From Burkholderiales bacterium (GTDB lineage Bacteria; Pseudomonadota; Gammaproteobacteria; Burkholderiales; Casimicrobiaceae), in assembly GCA_020853025.1 (NCBI GenBank), contig JADYZP010000028.1:62001-126000 (forward strand): a stretch of 64,000 nucleotides of DNA, given 5' to 3'. Position numbers and translations under genes: made by a program. The notes beneath the pieces were generated by a model that saw nothing but the letters and a program-made list of their open reading frames with translations, did not search any database and had not been told where the DNA came from. Positions 11,505-22,700 of this stretch are shown in pieces (position 1 is the stretch's first letter; the number at the start of each line of letters is the position of its first letter).

Positions 11505-11755
11505 GGACGAAGCGCCGGAACCCGCGGCGCCGTTGCGGGACTGGGTGAGCGCGAAGCGGTCGGAACGAGAAAGCGGAGATGACATCGTCGAGCGACTGGT
11601 GTGCAGCTTCCATGGTAACGCTTCCCATTGCCGGCGCCGCGCGCGCAGTGCACACTGCATCCCTCTGCGGGACGTGTCGTCTGCTGTCCGCTGTTGCAGC
11701 GACTCACCGCTGTCGCTGCCTGGTGCCATGCGTCGATGCCCCCTCACCTACACCC

Positions 11756-12562
11756 ATGCCACGCTTCGCCGCCAACCTGTCGTTCCTGTTCAACGAGGTG
11801 CCGTTCCTCGATCGCGTCGCCGAGGCCGCGCAGGCGGGCTTCCGGGCGGTGGAGTTCGCCTTCGGCTACGATTTCCAGGTGAAGGAGATTGCGGCTCGCA
11901 TCGCCGAGCACAAGCTCGAGGTCGTGCTGATCAACGCGCCGCCCGGAGACTGGGATGCCGGCGATCGCGGTCTGGCGTCGCTGCCGGGGCGCGAGCATGA
12001 ATTCGCCGCGAGTTTTGCGACCGCACTGCGTTATGCGCGGTCGCTGCGCTGCCCACGCGTGCACGTGATGGCGGGCGTGCTGCCGGTCGGGGCCGATGAC
12101 GCCGAACGCACCCGGCGCATCCGCACCTACAAGAGCAACCTGCGCTTCGCCTGCCAGGAGGGCGCCGAACAGAATGTGATGGTCACGATCGAGCCGATCA
12201 ATCCGCGCGACTTTCCGAGGTATCTGCTCAACACCCAGTCCGAGGCGCACGCGATTCGTGAGGAACTCGGGATGCCCAACCTGCGCGTACAAATGGATCT
12301 GTACCACGCACAGGTCGTCGAGGGCGATCTCGAGAGCAAGATCCGCCGCTGGCTGCCGCACATCGGGCACTTTCAGGTCGCCGGCGTACCGGCGCACAGC
12401 GAGCCCAACGTCGGTGAGTTGAACTACGAATACCTGTTCCGCCTGCTCGACGAACTGAAGTACGACGGGTGGGTCGGCTGCGAGTACCGGCCGGCGCTGA
12501 CGACCAGCGCGGGTCTGGGCTGGCTGTACAAGCTGATCGACCGCAAGCCTGTGGCGCAATAA
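11756..12562 (+). CDS. hyi: Hydroxypyruvate isomerase family protein
   Basis: A 268-residue TIM-barrel sugar isomerase. The N-terminus PRFAANLSFLFNEVPFLDR, followed by AGFRAVEFAFGYD, NAPPGDWDAGDRGLA, MVTIEPINPRDFPRY, QMDLYHAQ and VGCEYRPALTT, is typical of Hyi, which interconverts hydroxypyruvate and tartronate semialdehyde in glyoxylate metabolism. The metal-binding Glu and His residues in IEPIN, DLYH and CEY are present. The start at 11756 matches family length; longer in-frame extensions are non-conserved. No glyoxylate carboligase or tartronate reductase is adjacent, so pathway use is inferred from the family. A hairpin follows the stop. Confidence 0.9.
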   Translation: MPRFAANLSFLFNEVPFLDRVAEAAQAGFRAVEFAFGYDFQVKEIAARIAEHKLEVVLINAPPGDWDAGDRGLASLPGREHEFAASFATALRYARSLRCPRVHVMAGVLPVGADDAERTRRIRTYKSNLRFACQEGAEQNVMVTIEPINPRDFPRYLLNTQSEAHAIREELGMPNLRVQMDLYHAQVVEGDLESKIRRWLPHIGHFQVAGVPAHSEPNVGELNYEYLFRLLDELKYDGWVGCEYRPALTTSAGLGWLYKLIDRKPVAQ

Positions 12563-12565
12563 CGC

Positions 12566-12593
12566 CGTCATTCCCACGTTCACGGGAACGACG
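12566..12593. terminator. Hairpin after hyi (CGTCATTCCC type)
   Basis: CGTCATTCCC and GGGAACGACG pair at 9 of 10 positions around an 8-base loop, starting four bases after the hyi stop. The arm is like the CGTCATTCCC...GGGAATGACG hairpins dispersed in many proteobacterial genomes, some of which act as terminators. It lacks a T-run. Confidence 0.45.
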
Positions 12594-12640
12594 TCGGGCA
12601 GTGTGCTGCGAATTTTCGGCTCGCGACCAACTATAAAGTG

Positions 12641-14248
12641 ATGACGACTCTCAAGAGCCAGCTGAATTCACGTGCCGACGATTTTCGTGCCAACGCGGAA
12701 GCGATGCGCGGCCTCGTCGCCGACCTGCGCGAGAAGACCGCGCAGGTGGCCCGCGGCGGCAGCGAGGAATCGCGGCAGAAACACCTGGATCGCGGCAAGC
12801 TCTTGCCACGCGACCGCATCAACGCGCTGGTCGACCCGGGTTCGGCGATCCTCGAGCTCTCTCCGCTGGCCGCGTACGACATGTACGGAGGCGACGTGCC
12901 GTCGGCCTCGGTCATCACCTGCATCGGCCGCGTGTCGGGCCGTGAATGCGTGATCGTGGCCAACGACGCGACAGTCAAGGGTGGCACCTACTACCCGCTG
13001 ACGGTGAAAAAACACGTGCGGGCACAGGAGATCGCGCGCGAGAACCGGCTGCCCTGCATCTACCTCGTCGACTCGGGTGGCGCATTCCTGCCCGAGCAGG
13101 ACGACGTGTTCCCGGATCGCGAGCATTTCGGCCGCATCTTCTACAACCAGGCCACGCTGTCGGCGCAGGGCATCGCGCAGATTGCCGTCGTCATGGGCTC
13201 GTGCACGGCGGGCGGGGCCTATGTGCCGGCGATGTCGGACGAGACGATCATCGTCCGCAACCAGGGGACGATCTTCCTCGGGGGGCCGCCGCTGGTGAAG
13301 GCGGCCATCGGCGAAGTGGTGACCGCCGAGGAACTGGGTGGCGGCGACGTGCACACGCGGATCTCGGGTGTCGCCGACCACCTGGCCGAGAACGACGCGC
13401 ACGCGCTGCAGCTCGCGCGTCGGGTGGTCGCCAACCTGAACACCGTCAAGACCGTCGGGCTCGACGTGCGACCGCCGCAGGAGCCGGGCTACGCCGCCGA
13501 GGAACTCTACGGCGTCATTCCCAGCGACACGCGCCGGCCCTACGACGTGCGGGAGGTCCTCGCGCGGATCGTCGACGGTTCGGCCTTCGACGAATTCAAG
13601 CAGCGCTACGGGACGACGCTGGTGACCGGCTTCGCGCGCATCTGCGGCTACCCGATCGGCATCGTCGCCAACAACGGCATCCTGTTCTCCGAATCGGCGC
13701 AGAAGGGCGCGCATTTCATCGAGCTGTGCGCGCAGCGCGGAATCCCGCTCCTCTTCCTGCAGAACATCACCGGCTTCATGGTCGGGCGCAAGTACGAGCA
13801 CGACGGCATCGCGCGTCATGGCGCCAAGATGGTCACCGCCGTCGCCTGCGCGAAGGTGCCCAAGTTCACCGTGATCATCGGCGGCAGCTTCGGTGCCGGC
13901 AACTACGGGATGTGCGGGCGGGCGTTCTCGCCGCGCTTCCTCTGGATGTGGCCCAACGCGCGGATCTCGGTGATGGGAGGTGAACAGGCGGCATCGGTGC
14001 TGGCCACCGTGCGGCGTGATGGCATGACGCTGGCCGGCAAGGCGTGGACGGCGCAAGAAGAGGAGGCGTTCAAGGAGCCGATCCGCGCGCAGTACGAGAC
14101 GCAGGGCCATCCGTATTACGCAACCGCGCGATTGTGGGACGACGGCATCATCGATCCGGCGCAGACGCGGCGCGTGCTGGGCCTGGCGCTGTCGGCGTCG
14201 CTCAACGCACCGATCGAAAAAACGCAGTTCGGCGTGTTCCGGATGTGA
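12641..14248 (+). CDS. mccB: Methylcrotonoyl-CoA carboxylase, carboxyltransferase (beta) subunit
   Basis: A 535-residue CoA carboxyltransferase. It moves the carboxyl group from biotin to 3-methylcrotonyl-CoA in leucine degradation. Recognisable features are the acyl-CoA site near [19 protein letters not shown], the oxyanion glycines in [27 protein letters not shown] and the biotin-side motif [19 protein letters not shown]. The closing KTQFGVFRM is typical of MCC beta rather than propionyl-CoA carboxylase. It is followed by mccA and mvaB on the same strand. A GTG immediately before the ATG (12638) is an alternative start. Confidence 0.93.
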   Translation: MTTLKSQLNSRADDFRANAEAMRGLVADLREKTAQVARGGSEESRQKHLDRGKLLPRDRINALVDPGSAILELSPLAAYDMYGGDVPSASVITCIGRVSGRECVIVANDATVKGGTYYPLTVKKHVRAQEIARENRLPCIYLVDSGGAFLPEQDDVFPDREHFGRIFYNQATLSAQGIAQIAVVMGSCTAGGAYVPAMSDETIIVRNQGTIFLGGPPLVKAAIGEVVTAEELGGGDVHTRISGVADHLAENDAHALQLARRVVANLNTVKTVGLDVRPPQEPGYAAEELYGVIPSDTRRPYDVREVLARIVDGSAFDEFKQRYGTTLVTGFARICGYPIGIVANNGILFSESAQKGAHFIELCAQRGIPLLFLQNITGFMVGRKYEHDGIARHGAKMVTAVACAKVPKFTVIIGGSFGAGNYGMCGRAFSPRFLWMWPNARISVMGGEQAASVLATVRRDGMTLAGKAWTAQEEEAFKEPIRAQYETQGHPYYATARLWDDGIIDPAQTRRVLGLALSASLNAPIEKTQFGVFRM

Positions 14249-14326
14249 CATTGGACCTCGCCACGTCGCTCGACGCTCCGCGGAAGAATCGATCGACCTG
14301 CGCCCTGGCCTTCGCGTGAGCCGACC

Positions 14327-16333
14327 ATGTTCCGAAAAATCCTGATCGCCAATCGCGGTGAAATCGCCTGCCGCGTCATCAAGACCGCGCGGCGCCTGGG
14401 CATTCGTACGGTCGCGGTATTCTCGCAGGCCGACGCCGACGCGCGCCACACGCGCCTCGCCGACGAGGCGGTGCAGATCGGTGCGTCCGAGGCTCGCGAC
14501 AGCTACCTGAACTCCGGGCGCGTCATCGCCGCGGCGAAGGCGACCGGTGCGCAGGCGATTCATCCGGGCTATGGTTTCCTTGCCGAGAACGAGGCTTTCG
14601 CCGCCGAGTGCGCGGCGGCGGGAATCGTGTTCGTCGGGCCGCCGGTCGAATCGATCCGGGCGATGGGCAGCAAGAGCGCCGCGAAGACGCTGATGGAGAA
14701 GGCGGCGGTGCCGCTGGTCCCCGGCTACCATGGAGACAATCAGGACCCCGGGTTCCTGCAGCGGGAAGCCGATCGCATCGGATATCCGCTCATGCTGAAG
14801 CCCTCGGCCGGCGGCGGCGGCAAGGGAATGCGCGTCGTCGATACCGCCGGCGGATTCGCCGAGGCGCTGGCGTCGTGCAAGCGCGAGGCGATGTCGAGCT
14901 TCGGCGATGGTCACGTGCTGATCGAGCGCTACGTGACGCGGCCGCGGCATATCGAGATCCAGGTGTTCGCCGATCGCCACGGCCATTGCGTGCACCTGTT
15001 CGAGCGCGACTGTTCGGTGCAGCGTCGTCACCAGAAGGTGCTGGAAGAGGCGCCTGCGCCGGGGATGACCGACGCGCGGCGGCGCGAGATGGGCGCCGCC
15101 GCGGTCGCGGCAGCGCGCGCCGTGAACTACGAAGGCGCGGGCACCGTCGAGTTCATCGCCGATCAGGATGGCCGCTTCTACTTCATGGAGATGAACACGC
15201 GGCTGCAGGTCGAGCATCCGGTGACCGAGATGATCACCGGGCAGGACCTGGTCGAGTGGCAGTTGCGCGTGGCAGCGGGCGAGCCGCTGCCGCTGACGCA
15301 GGAGCAGTTGGCGATCCGCGGCCACGCACTCGAGGCGCGCATCTACGCCGAGGATCCGGAGCGCGGCTTCCTGCCGTCGACCGGACGGCTGGTTCACCTC
15401 GCACCTCCGCCGGAGTCGCTGCACGTGCGCGTCGACAGCGGCGTCGACCAGGGCGACGAAATCACGCCGTATTACGACCCGCTGATCGCCAAGCTGATCG
15501 TGTGGGACCACACGCGCGAACTCGCGCTGCAGCGGATGCTGCAGGCCCTGGCGCAATACCGGATCGTCGGTGTGGCGAACAACGTCGAATTCCTGTCGCG
15601 GCTGGTCGCCAGTCCTGCGTTCGCGCATGCCGACATGGACACCGGCCTCATCGAGCGCGAGCACGGCTTCCTGTTCCCGCAGCGCGGCGACGCACCCGAC
15701 CAGGCGTATTTCATCGCCGCGCTGGCGACGCTGCTGCGCGAGGACGCGGAAGTGCAGGCGCGCACACCCGATCACGCACGCGGCGATTCGCATTCACCGT
15801 GGCGGCTGGCCGACGGCTGGCGGCTCAATTCGCAATCCGAACGGCGGCTCCTTTTCCGTTACGCAGGCAAGGAACGCGCGGTCGTCGTCGGCTACGTCCC
15901 TGGCGGCTACGAGCTGCGCCTGGACGACATCGTGGTGCCCGCGCATGGCGAGCTGGGCGGCAATGGCACGCTGCGCGTGGAGATCGCCGGCATGCGCCTC
16001 GACGCGAGCGTGATTGTCGCCGGCGAGAAGCGCCACGTGTTCCTGGACGGCCACTGCTACGCGCTCTCGCGCGTCGATCCGCTGTTCGTGAGCGGCGAAG
16101 GGCAGGGCGTCGAAGGCGGGCTGTTCGCGCCGATGCCGGGCAAGGTCATCGCGTGGCTGGCGCAACCTCCGGTCGACGTCGATCGCGGGGCGCCGCTGCT
16201 GATCCTGGAGGCGATGAAGATGGAGCACACGATCACCGCACCCACCGCGGGCCGGCTCAACGGCTTCCATTTCGCCGTCGGCGAGCAGGTGACCGAGGGT
16301 GCCGAACTGGTCGATTTCGAAAAACGCGCCTGA
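14327..16333 (+). CDS. mccA: Methylcrotonoyl-CoA carboxylase, biotin-containing (alpha) subunit
   Basis: A 668-residue subunit that carboxylates its own biotin with ATP and bicarbonate. Residues 1 to about 450 are the biotin carboxylase domain (FRKILIANRGEIACRV, ATP-grasp glycine loop KPSAGGGGKGMRVV, EMNTRLQVEHPVTE). A linker follows, and the biotinyl domain with the acceptor lysine in EAMKMEH lies near residue 631. It lies 78 bp after mccB and 18 bp before mvaB, consistent with an operon for leucine/isovalerate catabolism. Isovaleryl-CoA dehydrogenase and enoyl hydratase genes, often in such clusters, are not in the window. Confidence 0.93.
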   Translation: MFRKILIANRGEIACRVIKTARRLGIRTVAVFSQADADARHTRLADEAVQIGASEARDSYLNSGRVIAAAKATGAQAIHPGYGFLAENEAFAAECAAAGIVFVGPPVESIRAMGSKSAAKTLMEKAAVPLVPGYHGDNQDPGFLQREADRIGYPLMLKPSAGGGGKGMRVVDTAGGFAEALASCKREAMSSFGDGHVLIERYVTRPRHIEIQVFADRHGHCVHLFERDCSVQRRHQKVLEEAPAPGMTDARRREMGAAAVAAARAVNYEGAGTVEFIADQDGRFYFMEMNTRLQVEHPVTEMITGQDLVEWQLRVAAGEPLPLTQEQLAIRGHALEARIYAEDPERGFLPSTGRLVHLAPPPESLHVRVDSGVDQGDEITPYYDPLIAKLIVWDHTRELALQRMLQALAQYRIVGVANNVEFLSRLVASPAFAHADMDTGLIEREHGFLFPQRGDAPDQAYFIAALATLLREDAEVQARTPDHARGDSHSPWRLADGWRLNSQSERRLLFRYAGKERAVVVGYVPGGYELRLDDIVVPAHGELGGNGTLRVEIAGMRLDASVIVAGEKRHVFLDGHCYALSRVDPLFVSGEGQGVEGGLFAPMPGKVIAWLAQPPVDVDRGAPLLILEAMKMEHTITAPTAGRLNGFHFAVGEQVTEGAELVDFEKRA

Positions 16334-16351
16334 CATCACGGTGGAGCTCGA

Positions 16352-17260
16352 ATGCCATTTCCGGAACGGGTGAGGATCGTCGAGGTCGGCCCGCGCGACG
16401 GCCTGCAGAACGAAAAGCAGACGATCGCCACCGACGTCAAGGTCGCGCTGATCGACCGTCTCGCCGACGCCGGGCTGCCGTCGATCGAGGCGGCGGCCTT
16501 CGTATCTCCGAAGTGGGTGCCGCAGATGGCGGATGCCGCCGAGGTGATGACGCGCATCCGCCGCAAGCCGGGAGTCGACTATCCGGTTCTGGTCCCCAAC
16601 ATGAAGGGCTTCGAGGCCGCGGCGGCCGCCGGCGTGAACGAGATCGCGGTGTTCGGCGCCGCCTCCGAAACGTTCTCGCAGAAGAATATCAACAGCTCGA
16701 TCGCGCAAAGTCTGGAGCGGTTCCGGCCGGTCGTGGCCGCAGCCCGCGACAGGAACATCCGCGTGCGCGGCTACATCTCGTGCGTGCTCGGCTGCCCCTA
16801 TGAAGGCGAAATCGCGCCGGCGGCCGTGGCGCGGGTGGCCGACGCGCTCTTCCGGATGGGCTGCTACGAGATCTCGCTGGGCGACACCATCGGCGTGGGA
16901 ACGCCCGGCTCGACGCTCGCGATGCTCGACGCGGTCGCGCAGCACGTCCCCGTGGACCGGCTTGCCGGCCACTTCCACGATACCTATGGCCAGGCGCTGG
17001 CCAACATCTATGCGTCGCTCGGGCGCGGCGTCGCGGTGTTCGACAGCTCGGTCGCCGGCTTGGGCGGCTGTCCGTATGCGAAGGGCGCGACGGGCAATGT
17101 GGCCACCGAAGACGTCGTCTATCTGCTGCACGGCGTGGGGTGCACGACCAGCATCGATCTCGACCGGCTGATCGACGCCGGCGAATACATTTGCGCAGTG
17201 CTCGGCCGGCCCAGCAATTCGAAAGCCGCGCGCGCGATGCTGGCCAGGCGTTCGGCGTAG
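16352..17260 (+). CDS. mvaB: Hydroxymethylglutaryl-CoA lyase
   Basis: A 302-residue TIM-barrel lyase that splits 3-hydroxy-3-methylglutaryl-CoA into acetyl-CoA and acetoacetate, the last step of leucine breakdown. It shows the N-terminal [11 protein letters not shown] motif (catalytic Arg and metal Asp), [14 protein letters not shown], the metal-binding HFHDTYG, and the signature [14 protein letters not shown] with the catalytic cysteine. A GGAG Shine-Dalgarno precedes the ATG. Third gene of the mccB-mccA-mvaB unit. Confidence 0.95.
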   Translation: MPFPERVRIVEVGPRDGLQNEKQTIATDVKVALIDRLADAGLPSIEAAAFVSPKWVPQMADAAEVMTRIRRKPGVDYPVLVPNMKGFEAAAAAGVNEIAVFGAASETFSQKNINSSIAQSLERFRPVVAAARDRNIRVRGYISCVLGCPYEGEIAPAAVARVADALFRMGCYEISLGDTIGVGTPGSTLAMLDAVAQHVPVDRLAGHFHDTYGQALANIYASLGRGVAVFDSSVAGLGGCPYAKGATGNVATEDVVYLLHGVGCTTSIDLDRLIDAGEYICAVLGRPSNSKAARAMLARRSA

Positions 17261-17327
17261 GATCGACGCGTCGCAGGTCCGGGTACGCCCGGGCCGACAA
17301 CCGGGCCTTGCTGCTTCCGGCGACCGG

Positions 17328-19796
17328 TTACTCCCGCGCTGCGGCCTCCAGCTCCGCGACCATCCGCGCCACGCGCGTCTCCAGCGCCTCGGTGGTCAGG
17401 CTCTCGCGAAAGATCTCGACCAGCAGCGGGAACGCGAACGGCGTCGGTCGCGCCGGGCGGGTGAGCAGCGCGCTGCTGCCGCGCAGCCGGGCCAGCGCAG
17501 CGGTGAGCCGCGGCGCCTCGAGCCTGCGCTCGAGCACCTCGCGCACCGCCTGCGCGAGCAGCGGATTGTCGCGATCGTACTCGGCGAACACGTTGTAGAG
17601 CAGCGCGCTCGACGCCTGCAGCTGCCGTTGCGGATGCGGCTGTCCGGGAAAGCCCTGGAAGATGAGACCCGCGACGCGCGCGATTTCGCGGAAGTGGCGG
17701 CGGCCGAGTTCAGTCGCATTGAGCCCTGCCAGGATGTCCCGCTCGACCCCAGGCGCTGCCAGCAGGCGGCCCAACTCGCGCAGCGACAACGGCACTGGCT
17801 GCGCGGAGACGAGTCCGAAGCCATAGTCGTTGGCGGTGATGCTGAAGGTACCGGGTACGTGCTGCGCCAGCCGGTACGAGAACAGCGTGGCGAGTCCGAA
17901 GTGCGCGAGCCTGCCCTCGAAAGGGTAGAAGAAAAGGCCGTGCCCCTCGCGAGTCGCGATCGCCTCGACCAGCCATTCACGTTCGCCGGGCAGTGCCGAC
18001 CAGCGCTTCTGCAACTCGAGCAGCGGGCGGATCGTGCGCAGTTCCGGCGACGCGTACACGCCGCGCCGCGCGGCGGCGATCAGCGTCCGCGTGGCGTCGG
18101 CGAGCTCGCTGGTCAGCGCCATCTTGCTGCCCATCCAGCGCGGCACGCGCGCCGACTTAGCCGACGCCGGTTTCACCCACGCGGTCAATTCGCGCACGCG
18201 AATCAGCTCCAGCAGGCGGCCGGCGAAGGCGAAGCAGTCGCCCGGCTTCAACGATGCAGCGAAACCTTCCTCGACGTGGCCAAGCTTCGCGCCATTGCGA
18301 AACTGCACGACGATCGACGCTTCGCTGACGATGGTGCCGATGCCCATCCGATGCCGGCGTGCGATCTGCCGGTCCGGCACCTGCGCGATACCGCCGTCGT
18401 CGATCACCACCCGCCGGTACTCGGGGTAGGCATTGAGGCTCGCGCCGCCGTGGACGACGAAGTCGAGCGCCCACTGCCAGTCGGCGTCGGGGAGCGCCGC
18501 ATACGCGTGGGTGCCGCGCACCTCGTCGCGCAGTTCGTCGGGCCGGAAGCCGCCGCCCAGCGCGCAGGTGACGAGATGCTGGACCAGCACGTCGGGCGCA
18601 TTGACGATCGGCGTGCGCGGCTCGATGCGCCGGTCGTTGGCGGCGGTGCGCGCCGCGGCCGCTTCGACCAGCTCGATCGCCTGCGCCGGAACGACGGTGA
18701 TCCGCGAGATCTCGCCTGGGCGGTGGCCGCTGCGACCCGCGCGCTGCAGCAGGCGCCCGACGCCCTTGGGACTGCCGATCTGCAGCACCTGGTCGACCGG
18801 CGCGAAGTCGACGCCCAGATCGAGGCTCGACGTGCAGACGACGGCGCGCAGCCGGCCTTCGCGCAGCCCCGACTCGACCCAGTCGCGTACGTCGCGCTCG
18901 AGCGAGCCGTGGTGGAGCGCGATCGTCCCCGCCCAGTGCGGGCGCGCCGCCAGCAGTGCCTGGTACCACATCTCGGTCGCCGAGCGGACGTTGGTGAATA
19001 CCAGCGTCGAGCGCGCCCGCTCGATCGCGGCGATCACCTCGGGCAGCATCTTGAGTCCGATGTGCCCGGCCCACGGAAAGCGCTCGATCGACTCGGGCAG
19101 CGCGCTGACGATCTCGATGGTCTTGGTGTCGAGGCCGCGCACGATGCGCGAGCGCGCGGGCAGCGCATCCGCCAGCGCGGCGCCGACCAGGCAGGCGAGC
19201 GCTTGGTCCAGATTGGCGAGTGTGGCCGACAGTCCCCACGTGCGCAGTGCCGGATGCAGACCCCGTAGGCGCGCCAGCGCCAACTCGGTCTGCACGCCGC
19301 GTTTGCTGCCGAGGAGTTCGTGCCACTCGTCGACGATCACGGCGGACAGATGCGCGAAGCGCTCGCGCCAGTCGGCGCGCGACAGCATCAGCGTGAGGCT
19401 CTCCGGCGTCGTGACCAGCGCCGTGGGCAGCCGCAGCGTTTGCCTGGCGCGCGCCGCCGACGAGGTGTCGCCGGTGCGCACGTCGATCGTCCAGTGTGGA
19501 TTGAGTCCCCGCGTGGCGCGTTCCAGCGCAAGTCCCGTGTCGGCGGCCAGCGCGCGCAGCGGCGTCAGCCACAGCAGCGTGAGCGGTGGCGGACGATCGG
19601 CGCTGCCAACAGGGCCCAGCACGATCGGTCCCAGCGCCGCGGCGAGCGTCTTGCCCATGCCGGTAGGCGCGTGGACGAGCCCGCTCTCGCCGGCAGCGAA
19701 CGCGGCCCAGACGTCTTCCTGGAACGCGAAGGGCGTGAACCCCTGCCCCGCGAACCAGGCGCGGGCGGGAGCGAATGCGTGACCGACCGGACTCAG
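17328..19796 (-). CDS. Ligase-associated DEAD/DEAH-box helicase, Lhr family
   Basis: A protein of about 822 residues. It has helicase motif I (HAPTGMGKT), motif II as DEWHE, motif III (LSATLAN), motif IV (TLVFTNVRSATE) and motif VI (LLQRAGRSGHRPG), followed by the Lhr winged-helix region (YPEYRRVVIDDGG, RRHRMGIGTIVSEASI) and a C-terminal domain. This is the short Lhr class found with PdeM, an exonuclease and an ATP-dependent ligase in DNA repair clusters. No ATG, GTG or TTG occurs in frame between the conserved N-terminus and motif I. The only plausible initiator is CTG at 19796, which overlaps the stop of the upstream oxidoreductase (CTGA). The start is therefore uncertain. Confidence 0.85.
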   Translation of the reverse strand: MSPVGHAFAPARAWFAGQGFTPFAFQEDVWAAFAAGESGLVHAPTGMGKTLAAALGPIVLGPVGSADRPPPLTLLWLTPLRALAADTGLALERATRGLNPHWTIDVRTGDTSSAARARQTLRLPTALVTTPESLTLMLSRADWRERFAHLSAVIVDEWHELLGSKRGVQTELALARLRGLHPALRTWGLSATLANLDQALACLVGAALADALPARSRIVRGLDTKTIEIVSALPESIERFPWAGHIGLKMLPEVIAAIERARSTLVFTNVRSATEMWYQALLAARPHWAGTIALHHGSLERDVRDWVESGLREGRLRAVVCTSSLDLGVDFAPVDQVLQIGSPKGVGRLLQRAGRSGHRPGEISRITVVPAQAIELVEAAAARTAANDRRIEPRTPIVNAPDVLVQHLVTCALGGGFRPDELRDEVRGTHAYAALPDADWQWALDFVVHGGASLNAYPEYRRVVIDDGGIAQVPDRQIARRHRMGIGTIVSEASIVVQFRNGAKLGHVEEGFAASLKPGDCFAFAGRLLELIRVRELTAWVKPASAKSARVPRWMGSKMALTSELADATRTLIAAARRGVYASPELRTIRPLLELQKRWSALPGEREWLVEAIATREGHGLFFYPFEGRLAHFGLATLFSYRLAQHVPGTFSITANDYGFGLVSAQPVPLSLRELGRLLAAPGVERDILAGLNATELGRRHFREIARVAGLIFQGFPGQPHPQRQLQASSALLYNVFAEYDRDNPLLAQAVREVLERRLEAPRLTAALARLRGSSALLTRPARPTPFAFPLLVEIFRESLTTEALETRVARMVAELEAAARE

Positions 19797-22700
19797 GCCG
19801 GCATCCTGACCACCGCCGGCGTGGTCGCAGGCTCCGGCGACCGGAAAGCCGCGAGCAAAGCCGCCTCGCGCATCTTCGCCGCCTTCACGTGCGCATCCTT
19901 GACGTGCCCGTAGCCGCGGATGTGCTCGGGAATCGACGCCAGCTCGACGGCAATCGCATGATGGGCGGGCGTGAGCCCGGCCACGATTTCGGCGATCACC
20001 GTTTCGTATTCGCCGATGAGCGCACGCTCCATCCTGCGCTCGGCCGTGCGACCGAAGACGTCGAACGCCGTGCCGCGGAGCCTGCGCATCTTCGCGAGCA
20101 GCGCGAACGCCCTCATCAGCCACGGCCCGTACGTCGCTTTCCTCGGCACGCCGGTGACCGGGTCGGGCTTGTTGAAGATCGGCGGCGCCAGGTGAAAGCT
20201 GAGCTTGTAGTCGCCTTCGAACTGCGCGTCCACGCGCTGCGCGAAGTCCGATTCGGCGTACAGCCGCGCCACTTCGTACTCGTCCTTGATCGCGAGCAGC
20301 TTGAAGTAGTAGCGCGCGACCGCCTCGGTCAGGTCGGTGATCCCGGGCACGATCCGCGCTTCGGCGTCGCCGACCTTGGCCACCAGCGCCGCGTAGCGCT
20401 GCGCGTAGGCGGCGTCGTGGTAGCCGGTGAGGAATTGCACACGGCGCGAAATCGTCTCTTCCAGCGACTGCGACGGCCGTTGCGAGTCCGGCCGGGCGGC
20501 GGCAGGAACCGCGGCGGCGGCGACTTCCGCCGGCAGCACGACGGCCAGTCGTCCCCACTGGAAGCTGCGCGTGTTCGACTCGACCGCCGTGGCGTTCAGT
20601 TCGATCGCCTTCAGGATCGCGGCTGCCGAGACCGGGATCAGGCCCCGCTGGTACGCATAGCCGACCATGAACAGATTGGTGGCGATCGAGTCGCCCATGA
20701 GGCCCGTCGCGAGTTTTGTCGCATCCAGGAATTCCGCGTCGCCGGGACCCACGGCGTCCTTGATTTCCTGCTCCATCGAGCCCGCCGGAAACGCGAGGTC
20801 CGGCTCGCGCGTGAACTGCGCCGGCATCACCCGCGCCGTGTTCACCAGCGCACGGGTGACACCCTTTTGCATCTTCGCCAGCGCCTCGTAGCCGACGCTG
20901 GTCAGGATGTCGCAGGCAAGCACCAACGACGCCTCGCCGGCGGCGATGCGGGTGGCGTGGATTCTCTCCGGCGTATCGGCGATGCGCACGTGCGAAACGA
21001 CGGCACCGTTCTTCTGCGCGAGGCCGGTCATGTCGAGCACGCTGCCGCCCTTGCCCTCGAGGTGTGCCGCCATCCCGAGCAGTGCGCCGATGGTGACCAC
21101 TCCGGTGCCGCCGATGCCGGTCACCAGGATGCTGTAGGGCTGCGCGGTGCCCGGCAGCACCGGATCGGGCAGGTCCGAGAAGTCCGCAGCCTGCGCTTGC
21201 GTCGGCTTGCGCAGCGTCCCGCCCTCGACGGTGACGAACGCCGGGCAGAAGCCCTTCACGCAGGAGAAGTCCTTGTTGCAGGAGGACTGGTCGATCGTGC
21301 GCTTGCGGCCGAATTCCGTTTCCACCGGCGCGACCGAAACGCAGTTGGACGCCACGCCGCAGTCGCCGCAGCCCTCGCAGACCAGCTCGTTGATGATGAC
21401 GCGCCGCGCGGGGTCGGGATACTTGCCGCGCTTTCTGCGCCGGCGTTTTTCCGCCGCGCAGGTCTGGTCGTAGAGCAGTACGGTGACGCCGGGAATCTCG
21501 CGCAGCTCACGCTGGACGGCGTCGAGTTCGTCGCGATGATGAATGCGGATGTCGCCGGCGAAGGAGCCCGACGGATACTTGCCGGGCTCGTCGCTGACGA
21601 CGATGACGCGCTTCACGCCTTCGGCCGCCACTTGTCTTGCGATGTCGGCGGGTGTTAGCGGACCGTCGACCGGCTGGCCGCCGGTCATCGCCACCGCGTC
21701 GTTGTAGAGGATCTTGTAGGTGATGTTGACGTCGGCGGCGACCGCGGCGCGGATGGCGAGGATCCCGCTGTGGTAGTACGTGCCGTCGCCCAGGTTCGCG
21801 AAAATGTGCTTCTCGTCGGTGAATGGCGCCTGGCCGATCCACGGCACGCCTTCGCCACCCATGTGCGTGAATTCCGACGTGCTGCGGTCCATCCAGATCG
21901 CCATCACGTGGCAGCCGATGCCGGCGGTGGCGCGGCTGCCTTCCGGCAATCGGGTCGACGTGTTGTGCGGACAACCCGAGCAGAAGTAGGGCTGCCGGAC
22001 CAGCGCGATTCTGGGCTTGGCGAGCGCGGCTTCCTTGGCGTTGATCCAGTCCACGCGCGCGCGCAGCTGCTCCATCCGGCGTGAATGCAGGTCGAGCCGC
22101 TCGATGCGCCTGGCGATCACGCGCGCGATCATCGCCGGCGTCAATTCGCCCGCAGCCGGCAGCAGCCAGTCGCCGTGCGGCCGCACCCATTCACCCTTCT
22201 CGTCGAACTTGCCGACGACGCGCGGGCGCACGTCGTCGCGCCAGTTGTACAACTGCTCCTTCAGCTGATATTCGACGATCTGCCGCTTTTCCTCGACCAC
22301 GAGGATCTCGTCCAGGCCTTCGGCGAAATTGCGTACGCCTTCGGGCTCGAGCGGCCAGGGCATCGCGATCTTGTAGACGCGCAGGCCCATTTGTGCGGCG
22401 TCATCATCGGTGATGCCCAGATCCTCCAGCGCCTGCCGGACATCCTGGTAACTCTTGCCGGACGTGGCAATGCCCAGCCGCGGCTTCGGAGAATCGATGA
22501 CGATGCGGTTCAGGCGGTTGATGCGGCAGTAGTGCAGCGCCGCGTACACCTTGTAGTCGTGCATCCGCGTTTCGGTGTCGAGAAAGCCATCGGGCCAGCG
22601 GATGGAGACGCCGTCGGGCGGCAATGCGAAATCGTCCGGCACGATGATCTGCGTGCGCGTCGGGTCGACGTAGACCGAGGCGCTCGATTCCACGGTGTCG

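Noticed and set aside
12668-15793. Minus-strand open frame of over 1,000 codons opposite mccB/mccA
   Set aside because: Shadow of the two carboxylase subunits, which are unmistakable on the plus strand.
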